DNA from: Cephalotus follicularis | Lineage: Eukaryota; Streptophyta; Magnoliopsida; Oxalidales; Cephalotaceae | Reading direction: 5' to 3' | DNA: 64,000 nt | NCBI GenBank assembly: GCA_001972305.1 | Contig: BDDD01000120.1 | Span: 1-64,000 of the forward strand | Shown here: piece by piece, positions 34,338 to 47,623 of the stretch | How the letters are laid out: each line of letters begins with the position of its first letter | Position numbering within the stretch: the first letter of the stretch is position 1 | Position numbers and translations under genes: made by a program | Notes under the pieces: generated by a model | Seen by the model: only the letters and a program-made list of their open reading frames with translations | What the model was told of the DNA's origin: nothing | The model's database searches: none

Positions 34338-34923
34338 CACCTTAAAATGGTGTATAACTGTGGGAGGAATGCCAGAAAATTTTGGAGCTATCGGCAACGA
34401 CGGTCCAGGGAGTGAGAGACGAAGAAGAGAGATAAAAAAAGAAGAAAGAAAGGTGGTGACTTATGCTGAGCAAAACGCATGAGGTAGATAAGATTGGGAG
34501 AGAAAAGCGAAAGTGAGAGACATGCATGGGTGAGATATGCAAAAGACGGAGATTTGACGCATGAGTGAGATTGGAATTGAGATAGGGACGACGTGGAGAG
34601 AGGGAATAAGTGAAAGAGTTGGAGAGAAATTAGGAAAGGAAGAAATAAGGAAAATAAAAAAGAGAGATTAGGGAAAATAAAAAAATATAAAATATGGTTG
34701 GTATATAATAAATAACAAAAGATTTAAGATTTGGTTTAAAGTATATTTTATATATAGTATTTACATACTCACTAACAAATACCCAATGGCCCGAGGCTAA
34801 AATCAATTTACCCTGGCCAAGAGTAAAACAAAATTGGTAATACAGATACAAAAATAAATAAGCAGTCCACAAAAATTAAATTAAGAGGTCCGAAAATTTT
34901 ACACGAAAAAAATGGGTATTACA
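34338..34923 (-). repeat. B copy 1 LTR, last part
   Basis: GA-rich stretch (about 34400-34640), then an AT-rich end closing in GGGTATTACA. The last 260 bp match 51520-51779. Confidence 0.75.
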
Positions 34924-35339
34924 TCTCCACCCCCTTAAAAGAAGATTTCGTCCCGAAATGTAAAACCACTACTAACCTCCAACTTCCAAACCTTACTTTG
35001 AAATCATGCATCTCCATCGAAAGAAACTCTATCTCCCGAAATTTCATCATTCAACATAATAGTGCAATTCACAAAATACTCCAACATAAAGAAACACAAA
35101 GTCTTACGGTTATCGAAAAAAGAAACCCAAAACAGTACCTTAACCATCTTTAGTCTGCCCCATACGTGCCATCTACGAACAAGAACCGGAACAAGACAAA
35201 ACGAAAGGAAAGAAAAAACTTAAACAAAGACATACCGAAATGACCATTAGGAAAAAGCCCCAACCCGATTTCTACCCATCTCACAGGTCAAACCTAGATA
35301 GGCTTTTAAGGAATCAAACCTATTCTCTGATACCATAAC
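34924..35339 (-). other. 416-bp internal region of B copy 1
   Basis: Begins with a reversed polypurine tract (TCTCCACCCCCTTAAAAG) and ends with a reversed tRNA-Met priming site (35323-35335). It holds no gag or pol. It is about 90% alike to 51780-52197. The polypurine side resembles that of chromovirus D (44653-44690), so B is probably a non-autonomous relative of D-type elements. Confidence 0.75.
35323..35335 (-). other. Primer binding site of B copy 1
   Basis: Minus strand TGGTATCAGAGAA, four bases from the LTR start at 35340. The same is seen at 52181-52193 in copy 2. Confidence 0.8.
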
Positions 35340-35443
35340 TGTAACACCCCCAATTCAGAACCGAGATTACTCTCGATTCGAGATTAATGTGTCACACAAA
35401 ATTGAGCTAAAAACATGTCAAAAATCTTAATCTTTTCATCATC
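35340..35443 (-). repeat. Start of the middle B LTR
   Basis: TGTAACACCCCCAATTCAG matches the LTR starts at 20966 and 52198. It is followed by inserted elements K, E and D, and the end of a B LTR reappears at 51520-51779. Confidence 0.75.
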
Positions 35444-36103
35444 TGTCAGGACCACGTTCCCGCTAACTCCATGGGACACGTGTCCTGCTGGGGATGGTGC
35501 TTCACTTGCCAACAACCCTCTTAAACTATCACTGCACAATGAGAAAGCCTGGGCTGGGCTGAGCGCATAGCTAACTGGGCAGCCGGGGCAGAGGAGCTAA
35601 CTCCTCTCCTGCTTAAGCCCCACACACAACTTAAAACCAAAACTCCAAACGCGTCGTAACACTAACGCCCAAGGCTTTACTTAACCAAGGCTCCAAAACA
35701 CTCCGCATTACTTAAGCCCCATGTGCTCCTCACATGGACGTAACATAACACGCAAAGCATGCACTGGGAGAGCACACACGTGCAACTCACGAGCACACAA
35801 AACCAACATGCCCGGGGAAACTCACTATCCTCGATTCTTTCTCCTTCCATGGCTAAACACCCTTAGCGCAACTCCACTACACTGCGCATAACTAACGCCT
35901 GGGGAGAAACCCACACTTAAACTTCCCTGGGGATATGGCTTGTCCCCCTGCACCCCTGCTCAGCATAACAACACTCACCTCAAAATGCACAGCATAACTT
36001 AAACACTATACATCAAACTTATGCCCGTCCCGGGCCTTACTCTAACATGGCACCCCTGCTGGGCTCATCCCCCACTACTAGCCCGGGGACTCCCTAGCTC
36101 CCC
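35444..36103. mobile_element. LTR-like fragment K
   Basis: Begins TGTCAGGACCACG exactly where the B LTR stops and runs to the left LTR of copia E. It has no coding content and no partner copy here. It contains a 12-bp G-box palindrome, GGACACGTGTCC. Probably part of an LTR of another family; low certainty. Confidence 0.4.
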
Positions 36104-38668
36104 TGTTAGAACCTGGGAGCGGTCCCGGTCAATTTTGGGTCTAGGATGCAAGTGTGTATAATTTTAATTTTTAAAAACACCAAGACTGGCAAGTCTAGGT
36201 ACACACTGACATCTTACTACCAAAATCTATTAGCCTAGGATCTCCGTTTAATATTCAAACGAACTAACGTGAACAAGCATACATCCACTTGTCTCAACAT
36301 AAACACAGCGGAAACATATAAAAGGAATCATACCAACGTTGGCGGCTCCATCACTTTGCCGCTATGCGCTTGCAGAAGCAACTGTCGGTTACCGGATTCA
36401 CTGCCGGTTTCCGGCCAGTCCACGAAAACTTCAACCAAGACACCAACGGACTCGAAAAAAACTACTTAGCTCACTGGTGGTGGAGACAGGGCCAGAAACA
36501 CCCCGGACGGTGGTGAACAGTGGTGATGACTCACTGAGTTCGGACTCAGTGCGACTCGGACGACGCGCCAAGGACCGACGATGACATATGTGGACGATAA
36601 ACTCCCAACAAAGCCGCTGGTGGCTGAGACTCGGCGAGACTCGGCCGGGAACGTGGCGAACAGAAGGCAGCGAGTCGACCCGCCCTGCGAAAAAACGATC
36701 TCCGCGACACCGCACCGCCACAATCGACACCTAAAAAGCATTACCAACACACCCCAACACAAGACTCTCCATGAATCAACACGGAACGCCGAGTCACGGC
36801 GCAAAGCGCACTGAGTCGACAGGGTTGACTCTGTGAGCAAAAATTCGGCCAAACAACGCCGGTAAACGCCTAGTCTAGGGCCAAAATAGGTAGAGCCAAG
36901 CCGGCTCCACCTACCAGGACCACCAGCGGCGGAAGAGAAGGCCGTACAGTGGGTGACCCACAAAGCGTTGGGTCCAAACCGGACAGAGAGAGAAGAGAAA
37001 AAAAGGGAGAGAAGGGAGAGAGGCTTACCATGGATGAAAGCCTGCCTTTTTCCTCGGCCACCGACGTCCCCGACGTCCTCTTCTCCGGCCGGAAGCGCCG
37101 TCCAGGCGCTGCAACGCATGGAGCCGTGCGTTTTGTCTCCCCTGATGCGTTACCCATACGCCAAAGAAGAAAGAATGAAGACTTAAAAAAATGCTCATTT
37201 TTCTTCTTTTTAAATATTTCTCTTTTAATTTTGACTTAGTCAAAATCCCAAAATCTCTTTCTCTAGTTTAAAATATGTGCACCCCGCACAATCGTATGTT
37301 AAACATACTCCCACTGTGGTTTCTCCTGATATATAAATTTGACAATACGGTGGTAAATAAATAAATAAAAACCACTAATATCAAATTAAATATATACTTG
37401 TTTAAAAACTAGATTTCCCGCCAAGCTAGCATGTGTGTAGCATGCATCACTTTTCCAATAATCAGGTGGGACCCGAAAGCCTGGTTTGAATCTGATACGA
37501 CTATAAATTTCTCATAACATCCCATGAGTTCTGGTACGACTATCCCAATAGTCCCCGACTATTAAAACAGCTCCGGTGTGAATCCCATAACCGCTCGGAT
37601 CCGTAGAATAAACTACGTCTATAAGTCGACATCCAGTACACCAGTACTTTATCCAGTCAATGGCATATGTGTCATGTATCCTACGTCATACTTGGATCCG
37701 ACCGCGACCTAGGGTTCAGAATAATGTCACCCCTAGGTAAAGTCGCGATAACTATAAATTTACGTACGAATTGAGACTTTCGGCAAACATCCCCGGAAAC
37801 CCTGTTTCTAGTCTGCCTATACCTGATCAGGGTTTCATGAGTCTCAACGGACATAAATAATATGGAGCCGATCACCCTTCGTACGGGTGTGACGATCCCT
37901 TATTGCGAACTCGCCCATACATGTCAATGAAGCTCCCACAAGGCCCAAAGACAACCCTTTTGCTAGCACGTGGCTAGTGCTGGGGAAGGCGAAAATCAAA
38001 GCCAAGCAGTTACAACACAATTCATGCCAGCCGCTCAGGTCTAACGATACAACGTAGTCCACAAATGGTCTACTCTTCACCATAGACTATACACTACCGA
38101 GACTATAGGAATCCTATTGACATAGGTATGACTTTCCAAATAGGTTTCCTATGGTGGGTTTGTTCAGTCTCATGCTCCTTAGCACGAACCCCACATTATG
38201 CTTTAGGATAAATCCAAATGGTAATGAGATAGTTCATCCTCCACTAAACCCGGGAGCAAGCATAATGCGGAAAATCTTTACGGTTAAACAATTTCCCAAA
38301 GAATGTGAACCTATGACTTGGAACATTCTGTCAGAAGGGAGTAAGGATCTCATTCTCATAACCTCTCAGGCATGAGATCCAACCCCTCGAACGACAGGGC
38401 ACTATATGTGTACTCGGATGACATGGTGATCACACGATCCATTTAAGATGGTTTGGGATATACATATAGCGGGTTACCATTGTTGATTGAATATGCACTA
38501 TTAAACACAAAAAAGAATTCAGATTGTATAAATAGAGAGTGTAATATACACACATGCAGCCGCCCCGCGGCTTAAAGAGATATCTCCAGTTAAGGAGTGC
38601 ATCTCATACATACATATATATTTTTGCAGAGCCACCTCGTGGCATGCTGGGACACCCCTACTCTAACA
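36104..38668 (-). repeat. 3' LTR of copia E
   Basis: TGTTAGAACC to CTCTAACA, 2565 bp. The part up to about 38155 is the inverted counterpart of 1-1896. It carries the GAGTC/ACTCA module (about 36520-36560 and 36785-36835). The right part (37400-38400) resembles the right part of the F LTR. Confidence 0.8.
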
Positions 38669-38699
38669 ATCTCCCACTTGGCCCTCAAGCCACGAAGAC

Positions 38700-41250
38700 T
38701 TTTAGCCTAAGCCCATCACACTTTTGCTGTCGCTCAAGTACTACTAATGCTCATGACATTGGTCAGTGGGTCTGCCAAAATTTGCTACGTCGTAAATCTC
38801 TCTAGGATAGTGTTTCCTCGATATATGATCTCATGAAACATATAAAATAATGATACCGTTGCTTTAACATTTAGAGCGGTAATGAGACCTGGGTTCCATA
38901 GCCTGTGCAAAGGCCCCCTATCGTCATCACTCTACACAACTGGACGAATGATAGATGGAACTACATAAAGTTCAACAGTGAACTTCCGCTACCAAAGAGC
39001 AACTTTTCGGTATCATAGGTTATAACATTCTCTTATTCATGGTTGAGTCAACAGTATCCCACTGTTGTAGATTCCTCCAACTCATACAGCACCTTCGTTC
39101 AGGACATTCACATATCTTGACACGATGTCGTGATCATTCATATCACGGATGAAATCAGAGTCAACATAACTCTTATTCAATTCACTATCTTCTCCAGATG
39201 TCAATAAGAAATCCTGAGTCACTCTCAGATCTCTTTGACAATTCCCAGTGCCTCTCACAGGGATAGAACTGATGATCGACTAGCCAGACCCTTAGGCTTG
39301 TACGATGTCAGGCCTAGTACAAAGTATGATATTGCATGATGTAGCCTTTAGTCGAAGCTTAAGGTAACTGGCTCATACAATACTTTCCTCTGATGTTGGA
39401 AAGATGAATTCCTTGGCTAATTGGCAGTAAGTCAAACGTGGAATTTAGAAGTCCATACTACATCAGCGCCCTGTTGATGTACTGGCTTTGGGAAAGTCCG
39501 AACAACCTACTTGATCTACTCTTAAGATCTTCATTCTCAAAACGTAGGAAGTCTCTCCCAAATCCTTTTGGAGAAGTTCTTGGTTAATTGTACTATAACA
39601 TACCTACAACATTACCAATGTGTAGAATGTTATCTATGTATATTACCAAGAAAGTGATATCTGGGATATCCTATTTCCGGTAGACATAAGGCATAGCATC
39701 ATTTTTGATAAAATCAAAAACAGATGTTTCAGCTACGGATGCTTGTATAAGATCATACACAAACCTTAGGATTTAGCACACACTATGTGCTAATGTTCCT
39801 TGGATGTAAACCCCTCGGGTTTGGGACATTAAGATGTCCTCTTCAAGATAGTCCTTTTTCAAGGTTATCGTGACACCCTTTTGCCATTTGTTATTTCCAT
39901 AACGAGTGGCAATTACAAGCATTATCCGAATGGACTTAATCATTACGATTTAAAGGTTTGAACCTTTTCCATTAACGCCTATCTTCCTCTTGAAGATATA
40001 TATGCAACCATTGGGCAACTCGCCTATGGGAGCATTAACCAAGTTCCATACTCGGTTGACGTCTATGGCGTCCATTTCGGATTTCATGACTCCCGGCCAT
40101 GCCTAGAAAATAGTGCTTCTCACTATTTCCTTTGTAGCTGACAGGCTCGTCATCATCGATGACTTTAGATTTATTAGTGCCTTATACGAGAAAACCATAT
40201 TTCTCAGACGCTGTCAAAATCTTGCCTGATCTCCTTTCACAAGGAGTGCCTTACTGAGATCCCTTCTCAGGTTGGGATCCTTTCCCAAATCTTGTCTTTA
40301 GAGGGTTCCATCTCTAATTCCTCATCGTCCTGTGGGCTTTCACCTGGTAGTAACTCACTTAGTTATACCTTACTCCCACTGTTTCCTGTAAACAGGTATT
40401 CCCCTTTCGAGGAATTTTCCAGTACGCGAAACAAATACCATTTGTTCGCTAGGATGGTCAAAATGAAATCCTAAGCAATTCTTAGGATATCCGACAAAAC
40501 CGGCAATGATCCACTCGCGCCTCCAGCTTTGAAGGTTTTCGCCTTCTTACAAAAGCTGGACATCCATTAACCCTCTTGGTTTAGGCTGGGTTTCCTCCTC
40601 TTTAATATCTTGAAAGATATGGAGGGGACGGATTTCATAGGAATCCGGATTAGGATGTACGTTGCCGCTGCAACGCATAATCCTAGAAGGAGATAAGAAG
40701 ATGAATAAAAGACATAATGGATTTGACATATAGCCGTATGTCAATTCCCTCCATTTGGAAACATCAACACATTATGGTGTTCCAAAAAGGATCCATTGAG
40801 AGAGAATTCCGTTATCTCTCAGATAACCCAAGAATTATGCAGACAGGTATTTGCTTCCCCAATTAGAGCGTAATGCTTTAATGGGTTTACCCGTTTGCAT
40901 TTCTACTTCATATCTAAATCTCTTAACACTCTCAAAAGATTCAGATATGTGTTTCACCCGAAACGCTTACCGAAACCGTGACGAATCACAGTATGAAGGT
41001 AATGTAGTAGTGAAAACCTTCACGTGCATTGTATGACATTATACCACTAATGTCAGTGTGGATATATTACAATATGTCCACTACCTTCTCTCTATCCTTG
41101 GAGAAAAGAAGATTTTGTCATTACACCAATCAACATGATGTACACGTTGGAAAGAGACTCCCCATCCTGGATGTCCAAAAGTCCATCCTTAACCAAACAT
41201 GTTTATCTAGTCTCGCTAGAATGACTTAATCAACAATGCAAAAGGTTGTG
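38700..41250 (-). pseudogene. Decayed pol of copia E
   Basis: No long frame, but the nucleotide sequence follows that of copia F pol: for example 39466-39500 (GTTGATGTACTGGCTTTGGG) matches the F RT region near 24920, and 40740-40880 matches the F integrase region near 26300-26440. Broken, many breaks. Confidence 0.65.
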
Positions 41251-41589
41251 AAGGATTTATATCAAATTTCTGTCATAGTCTTTTATTATTAATTCCTTGC
41301 TCAATAGCTGGTGCTATTGTTTGGTTAGTATTTAAGACTTAAAATCCATTATGCAGTTAATGAGTGCCGACTGATACACAGCCAGAAAATAATAGCCACT
41401 ATCCATTTGTAATAAATTAAAAGCTCTCAGCTTTACAAAATATAAATTGGATATGCTAATCAAAGTTTAGAACAAAAGTTTTGTACAATGTTTATAAAGG
41501 TTAAGTCTATATACAAAAGCCACATTGCTTTACATATATTTACAAATCAAAATATCCTACAACATAAAAGTAGATCCTCGATCTTCATG

Positions 41590-42160
41590 TCATAGGTCCA
41601 TTGCATCCTCAGCTCCCAGCTGCCTAGCTCCTCTTAGCATCCTGCAAAGAGTTACAAATGTTAGTCTCACAACTTGAGTACACAACCCAAATTGAACTTA
41701 CATTGTAAGCTAAGTGGAATATAAAAAATATGATGGTACCTACCCCGAGGCACCATCTGCAATGGAAGCAAGAAATTGTTTACAATTTCTCTTCCAGTAT
41801 CCTAACTTCCCACATAGAAGCAGGATATCTCCTTAATAAGCTGTTTAATCCTCTAATGAATGGCATCCACAAACCACGTGAAATGGTTCCTTTTCTTTCT
41901 TCCTTATGGGCTCCTTGCCCTTTGGAACTGGATCCTCTTGATCCACCTCTCCCTGAGGTTGTTCTAGAAGAATGAATAGGTATCACAGATTGTTTTGATC
42001 CAGACTGGTCCAAAACTACCTTATCAGTCCTCGACTGTGTGCCAAACAACTCCTCAAGTTGTATCAACAGGGCGCATAAGGTCTGTGAAGAATACATAGC
42101 GTTTGCCAGTTTGGCATCATGGCAACACTCGCCATGTATCAAGGTCTATGATCGTCGGCC
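41590..42160 (-). pseudogene. gag remnant of copia E
   Basis: A 120-codon open stretch (41780-42142) with SSQTLCALLIQLEELFGTQS and a serine- and glycine-rich tail, in the place of the second half of gag in copia F. Confidence 0.5.
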
Positions 42161-43797
42161 CACCACTTAGCCACCCCCGGCCTTGTGATGGTCAGATGCA
42201 TTGATCTTTAACGCGGGGGTATTTCAGTCATAACATGAGCAACTCTCATGCTCGTGAGAACCATGCGCAACCATTCAAAGAACGTGGATTATGTCACTTA
42301 AAGAAAACATAAAACATACCAAATAACGGTGATGTCTGCCATTTGAGTATATAGAATATGTTATCTAACAACCTATTAGAAGAAACAAGAAAGTAATTTA
42401 GCAGATTATTCAATTTCATGTAATTACCATAATTCTTGGTCTTTAGTAATTATGGCTCCTCCCACTATTCTAATCGTATCCCACACCTCCATATGTGGAA
42501 TTCGAGAAGCACCCGCTTCCTAGTGGGGATCAGAATATATCTCACAATATCATGGTCTCCGCTATGGCTAGACAAACCATAATACCAAATAGGTAGGCAT
42601 TTAGCATCAATTTGCATTAGGGCCTCGCCCTTGAAATGCAAGATCCGATACAAGTTCAGCCTCACGACCCATACAATCCAACGCTTTGGCACTGCCAATA
42701 GTATGAACTCGGTATAAGTCAGACCCACTACCCTCAAAGAAATAGACCCGTTTTGATACCCGCCCGTTTGCGTGCCATCGGCACCGAAACATGGCTTCTT
42801 CCTTCCAGTACTACCCCAGTACTGATATTTAGTAGAAATGGTCATACGGGGGACCTCTGCTGTGGCAGTGCTATCCCCAATATATCCATACTAGTAAACG
42901 AAGGTGTGGAAGGCCAACGACAGGACACCCTAGTGTCCCACCGCTTATGGACTTATTATTTACAAATTGGAGGAATTTGATGTCTCATCAAATTTTTGTT
43001 AGCCAAAGCCATTTATTAAATCAATTTTAATCTTCCAATCCATTTGGAACGGCTTATTATGCTTGGCGTGTTTGGATTGTTTGCAAAAAGTAAACATCCA
43101 TCTCATGCATCCTATGATCCATATAAAAATAAAAATGGCCTGGCTAGGGATTAAAACTATGAGAGATCACACGAGCGTATGTGATCCCTCGGTCTCCTAG
43201 GTGAACTATTGAAAACAACTTTATTACAAAATGCACCATGCATACATGGCCTTCACTTGGTCATGCAATTTCCTTGATCTACTCTTCAAACTCCTTTGCG
43301 ATTCTTCTCTTCTTTTATTTACAAAAATGAAATTTAACAAAATACATTTAAAAATAAAGAATAGAATACAAACGGAGGGAGCGAGAGAATTACACAAAAA
43401 AGGAAAAATGGTGCTCGCAGACAACCATATTACAGACCAAATAAAGTACATGATAATAAAGCAAATTAAACCATCCACAAAAGAAACCAAAAGCAAGGTT
43501 CAATCCCATTGCCTACCATCATGCATAAGACATTTAAATCTATATCCATAATAGAATTTAAATAAACACAAGCAATTTCAATTTCCGATGACCACTCCAA
43601 ATAATCCCAAGATTGCCTATATTCCAATAAAACCCCTACTAAATTATTTAAAATCTAGTTTCCCTTGATTTAAGAAAAACTTAATTTTATAAAACAACAA
43701 TGGTAAGGGAATTAAATTAGAATCCCAACTACTTTAATCATTCCAAAATAGTCACCAAAAATCAAAATCGAAGTCCAATTGTTATTAAAACGGATCG
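42161..43797 (-). other. 5' leader of copia E (non-coding)
   Basis: Related to the F leader: TCCTCCCACTATTCTAATC (42451-42475) matches 28258-28275. No coding region seen. It has one decayed copy of the CTCAGC-AGGGCATGA motif near 42567. Confidence 0.55.
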
Positions 43798-43810
43798 CTC
43801 TGATACCACT
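43798..43810 (-). other. Primer binding site of copia E
   Basis: Minus strand TGGTATCAGAGCG, two bases from TGTTAGAA, the expected LTR terminus. Confidence 0.75.
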
Positions 43811-43814
43811 TGTT

Positions 43815-44652
43815 AGAAGAATAAGGATGCCGAAACCATAACTAAAACCATCTCTAGCAACCAATGTACAAAAGTTTTGATAGCAACAATCCAAAAACCA
43901 ATCGCCAAGACATAACAATATAGGAAACCAACCTGTTAGATGTTACAACAGTTGCAGGAATACCAATTGAATGACACAGTGGCTGATTACAAAGGAAAAA
44001 CGAGAGGAAGACATCAAAATTTCAAGCCTTCCAACAATACCAACATTGCAAAAACGATTCCTACATTGAAGCCACGAAGAACTAACCTGATTAATGAAGC
44101 AAAAACACCAAGAACACAATGACTCTTCCAATGGCAGGTTCAGCAGCAAGGAGATATGGCAGAAACGAAGACTTTGACATACATATATAGCAAAATAATC
44201 CAAAACGGAAAAGAAGAGGAGATTGGGGAAAGAATAAGGAAACAATGAGACAAAATCATATTGATAAGGAAGGAGAGGATTATTACCGTGTAAAAGTTAT
44301 GAAGGAAGGAGAAAATTCGGGAGAGAGAGTTTGAGAGGGAGAGAGATGTCGTGAGAGGGAGAGTTTGAGAGAAAATAAAAAAAAAAGGAAATAAAGAAAA
44401 AGGAAAAAAATAAAGAAAAGGAAAGAAATAAATTAAAATGTGGTATTTTTAAAAAGGTTTTTAGATTATTTGATTAGTGGAATAACAATAATACAACTAA
44501 TTAACCCAAGCCCAAAGTCCATACTAACAAACCCAAAATTATGGCTGGTATCAGTCAGCCCAAAACATAAACCCAACATAAAACGGACAAATACATAAAC
44601 GAAACAAATAAAACCCGTAAGAAAAATACGTACAGGTAAGCAGGGTATTACA
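43815..44652 (-). repeat. 3' LTR of element D (part)
   Basis: Ends GGGTATTACA at 44652, followed by a reversed polypurine tract (TCCACCCCCCCTAAAGAG). It corresponds to the last part of the longer copy at about 49340-51519. Confidence 0.75.
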
Positions 44653-44834
44653 TCCACCCCCCCTAAAGAGAAGATTTAGTCCCGAAATCTTAACATACAC
44701 ATACCTTAAACGAACAAACGAGGGTATCGTTCCCGAATGTGCTCCTCGATCTCCCAAGTAGCCTCACGTTCGGGATGGTTCCTCCATAACACCTTCACAA
44801 ACGGAACGGTCTTGCTACGCGTAACCCGCTCCTG

Positions 44835-45113
44835 TCAATCCAAAATAGCCTCCGCCTCCTCATCGTAAGATAAATCCTCCCGAATGCTGTCCAAAGGATA
44901 GTGGACCACATGTAGGGGATGATACTGATAACCCCTCAACAAGGACACATGGAACACATCATGAACATGAGATAGCTGTGGAGGCAAAGCTAACTGATAC
45001 GCAACTATGCCTACCCTCTCCAGAATCTCAAATGGTCCTATAAACCGAGGAGTCAACTTTCCCTTCAGTCCAAACCGTCGAACGCCTTTCCAAGGTGAAA
45101 CTTTTAAGAACAC
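44835..45113 (-). CDS. Integrase C-terminus and chromodomain region, element D
   Basis: 92 codons with [40 protein letters not shown] and [15 protein letters not shown]. This is the end of integrase leading into the chromodomain (remaining motif about 44700-44840). Chromodomains direct these elements to heterochromatin. Confidence 0.8.
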   Translation of the reverse strand: MFLKVSPWKGVRRFGLKGKLTPRFIGPFEILERVGIVAYQLALPPQLSHVHDVFHVSLLRGYQYHPLHVVHYPLDSIREDLSYDEEAEAILD

Positions 45114-46906
45114 ATGTTCACCACTTTGAACTCTAAATCCCTTCGATGTTTATCCGCATAACTTTTCTGTCGAGATTGAGCCGTCTTCAACCTCTCCCTT
45201 GCGATTGCCATTTTCTCAGTAGTAATTCGTACTAGCTCGGGTCCCTCGATAACCCTTTCTCTGACTTCATCCCAGCATGTCGGAGCTCGACATTTCCTCC
45301 CATAAAGAGCTTCAAACGGAGCCATACGAATACTAGCATTCCAACTGTTATTGTAGGCAAACTCTACTAGGTTTAAATACTCATCCCAGCTTCCAGTCCA
45401 GTCCAAAGCACAAGACCTCAACATGTCTTCTAAGGTCTGAATGGTCCTCTCGGTCTGCCCATCTGTCTGTGGATGGAAAGCTGTACTGAAATTTAACCTA
45501 GTACCCCATGCTTTCTGAAACCCCTTCCAGAACCGTGAAGTGAAACAGGGATCCCTATCCGAAACAATAGATACAGGAGTCCCATGAAGTCTCACAATCT
45601 CCCGCTGGAAAACTTCCGCCACGCGGTCCACAGAAAAATCCTCTCGAATTGCCAAGAAATGAGCTGATTTGGTCAACCGATCCACCACAACCCAAATAGC
45701 ATCGTTTCTCCTGTAAGTTCTCGGCAAGCTAGTAACAAAATCCATTGCAATACTCTCCCATTTCCATACAGGAACTTCCAAGGGTTGTAACAAACCACTA
45801 GCACGCTGGTGTTCGATCTTAACCTGCTGACAGACCAAATACTTCCCGACAAATTCTGCTACATCCCTCTTCATTCCGCTCCACCAGAAATTCTCCTTTA
45901 AGTCTCTGTACATTTTTGTAGAACCCGGATGTATAGAGAACGGAGAGCTATGCGCTTCAGATAAGACAGCATCTATGATAGAAGTATCTGCCGGAACACA
46001 TAACCGACCACCCAACCAAATCACTCCATGCTCATCCACACGGAACTCTGACTGTTTACCCTTTTCAACATTCTGAACTAAGGCCCAAAGCTCGCCATCA
46101 TCACTCTGAGCTGCCTTAATTCGAGATATAAGAGTAGGCTCCATACACATGCCAGCCATATATCCATCTGAACCCCGAACAAACAGATTCAAATCCAAAT
46201 GCTCCATATCTGCAATCAAATGCGACTGCGTAACCAAAGCCGCCACACTCCCAGAAGTCTTCCTACTCAGAGCATCAGCCACCACGTTTGCTTTACCAGG
46301 GTGGTACTGAATATTTAGATCGTAATCCTTCAGAAGCTCTAACCAACGTCTCTGACGCATGTTCAACTCTTTTTCCGTGAAGATGTACTTGAGACTCTTA
46401 TGATCAGTAAAGACGTCACAAGTTTCTCCATACAAGTAGTGCCTCCAAATCTTCAGTGCAAACACAACTGCCGCCAACTCGAGATCATGTGTAGGGTAAT
46501 TCATCTCATAAGGCTTCAACTGTCTCGAAGCATATGCTATCACATGACCATGCTGCATCAGAACACAACCCAAACCCTTTTTAGAAGCATCACTATAAAT
46601 CTGGTATCCTCCCGACCCAGACGGTAAACGAAGAATCAGTGCAGACACAAGACCGTTCTTCAATTTCTCAAAACTTGCTTCCCGTTCATCATTGCACACA
46701 AACTTCGCTCCCTTCCTCATAAGCTGAGTTAGTGGCAAGGCTATAGAGGAGAAGCCTTCCACGAACCGCCTATAGTAACCAGCTAAACCCTGAAAGCTCC
46801 TAACTTCTGATATTGTAGTAGGTCTCGACCATTTAGTAATAGCTTCAACCTTAGCAGGATCCAAAGTAATCCCTTCCGCTGTAACCACATGGCCTAAAAA
46901 CGCCAC
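45104..46906 (-). CDS. RNase H and integrase, element D
   Basis: 600 codons. The RT end ([37 protein letters not shown]) is followed by RNase H near residues 110-220 ([47 protein letters not shown]). The integrase zinc region comes near residues 320-370 ([20 protein letters not shown]) and the core near 390-530 ([42 protein letters not shown]). Length and order fit chromovirus pol. Fossil. Confidence 0.85.
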   Translation of the reverse strand: MAFLGHVVTAEGITLDPAKVEAITKWSRPTTISEVRSFQGLAGYYRRFVEGFSSIALPLTQLMRKGAKFVCNDEREASFEKLKNGLVSALILRLPSGSGGYQIYSDASKKGLGCVLMQHGHVIAYASRQLKPYEMNYPTHDLELAAVVFALKIWRHYLYGETCDVFTDHKSLKYIFTEKELNMRQRRWLELLKDYDLNIQYHPGKANVVADALSRKTSGSVAALVTQSHLIADMEHLDLNLFVRGSDGYMAGMCMEPTLISRIKAAQSDDGELWALVQNVEKGKQSEFRVDEHGVIWLGGRLCVPADTSIIDAVLSEAHSSPFSIHPGSTKMYRDLKENFWWSGMKRDVAEFVGKYLVCQQVKIEHQRASGLLQPLEVPVWKWESIAMDFVTSLPRTYRRNDAIWVVVDRLTKSAHFLAIREDFSVDRVAEVFQREIVRLHGTPVSIVSDRDPCFTSRFWKGFQKAWGTRLNFSTAFHPQTDGQTERTIQTLEDMLRSCALDWTGSWDEYLNLVEFAYNNSWNASIRMAPFEALYGRKCRAPTCWDEVRERVIEGPELVRITTEKMAIARERLKTAQSRQKSYADKHRRDLEFKVVNMCS

Positions 46907-47593
46907 CTATTCCAACCAGAACTCACATTTCGAGAACTTTGCGTATAGCTGATTCTTCCTCAGAATGGCAAGCACTATTCGAAGTTGATCTTCATGTTCC
47001 TCCTTCGATTTCGAATACACAAGAATATCATCAATGAACACAATCACAAAACGATCCAAAATCTCATGAAAAATCCGGTTCATTAGGTCCATGAAAACTG
47101 CCGGTGCATTCGTAAGCCCAAACGGCATCACCAGAAATTCATAATGCCCATACCGTGTGCGGAAAGCGGTCTTAGGCACATCTTCATCTTTTATCCGCAA
47201 CTGATGATATCCAGACCTCAAATCGATCTTAGAAAAATACCGTGCACCCTGGAGTTGATCAAACAGGTCATCAATCCTAGGTAAAGGGTATTTATTACGA
47301 ACAGTAATCCGATTCAGTTCTCTGTAGTCAATACACAGTCTCATAGATCCGTCTTTCTTCTTCACAAACAAAACCGGAGCTCCCCACGGCGAAACACTCG
47401 GCCGTATAAAACCCCGATCTAACAATTCTTGCAACTGCTCCTTCAGCTCTTGCAACTCAAGCGGTGCCATCCTATACAGTGCTTTAGATATAGGTGCTGT
47501 CCCAGGAATGAGCTCAATGGTAAACTCCACTTCCCGTTGCGGTGGCAAACCTGGTAACTCCTCCGGAAACACATCATAAAATTCTCTAACCAC
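46907..47593 (-). CDS. Reverse transcriptase, element D
   Basis: 228 codons. [20 protein letters not shown] opens the domain. [55 protein letters not shown] and the catalytic [10 protein letters not shown] follow in the usual order. Complete-looking palm; the thumb continues in the next open stretch. Fossil. Confidence 0.85.
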   Translation of the reverse strand: MVREFYDVFPEELPGLPPQREVEFTIELIPGTAPISKALYRMAPLELQELKEQLQELLDRGFIRPSVSPWGAPVLFVKKKDGSMRLCIDYRELNRITVRNKYPLPRIDDLFDQLQGARYFSKIDLRSGYHQLRIKDEDVPKTAFRTRYGHYEFLVMPFGLTNAPAVFMDLMNRIFHEILDRFVIVFIDDILVYSKSKEEHEDQLRIVLAILRKNQLYAKFSKCEFWLE

Positions 47594-47623
47594 AGGATAA
47601 TCTTCAAGGCGAGGCTAACCCTT

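Larger units (their letters stand above)
20966..35443 (-). mobile_element. Non-autonomous LTR element B, copy 1 (with nested insertions)
   Basis: The LTR starts TGTAACACCCCC at 20966 and ends GGGTATTACA at 34923. It is interrupted by copia F (21889-32085 including target duplication) and a solo LTR (33982-34337). Without these it is about 3.7 kb. A 416-bp internal region (34924-35339) carries only a polypurine tract and a priming site, and the next LTR starts at 35340. No gag or pol is present, as in LARD- or TRIM-like non-autonomous elements. The copy at 51520-63814 has the same layout and confirms the boundaries. Confidence 0.75.
36104..43814 (-). mobile_element. Ty1/copia element E, heavily decayed
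   Basis: The left LTR (36104-38668) is followed by a copia polypurine tract (ATCTCCCACTTGG, reversed). A decayed interior with pol then gag on the minus strand follows, then a tRNA-Met priming site at about 43798-43810 and the first bases of the other LTR, which adjoins element D. Layout and leader resemble copia F, so the two are sister families. Broken, well over ten breaks, so older than F. Confidence 0.75.
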
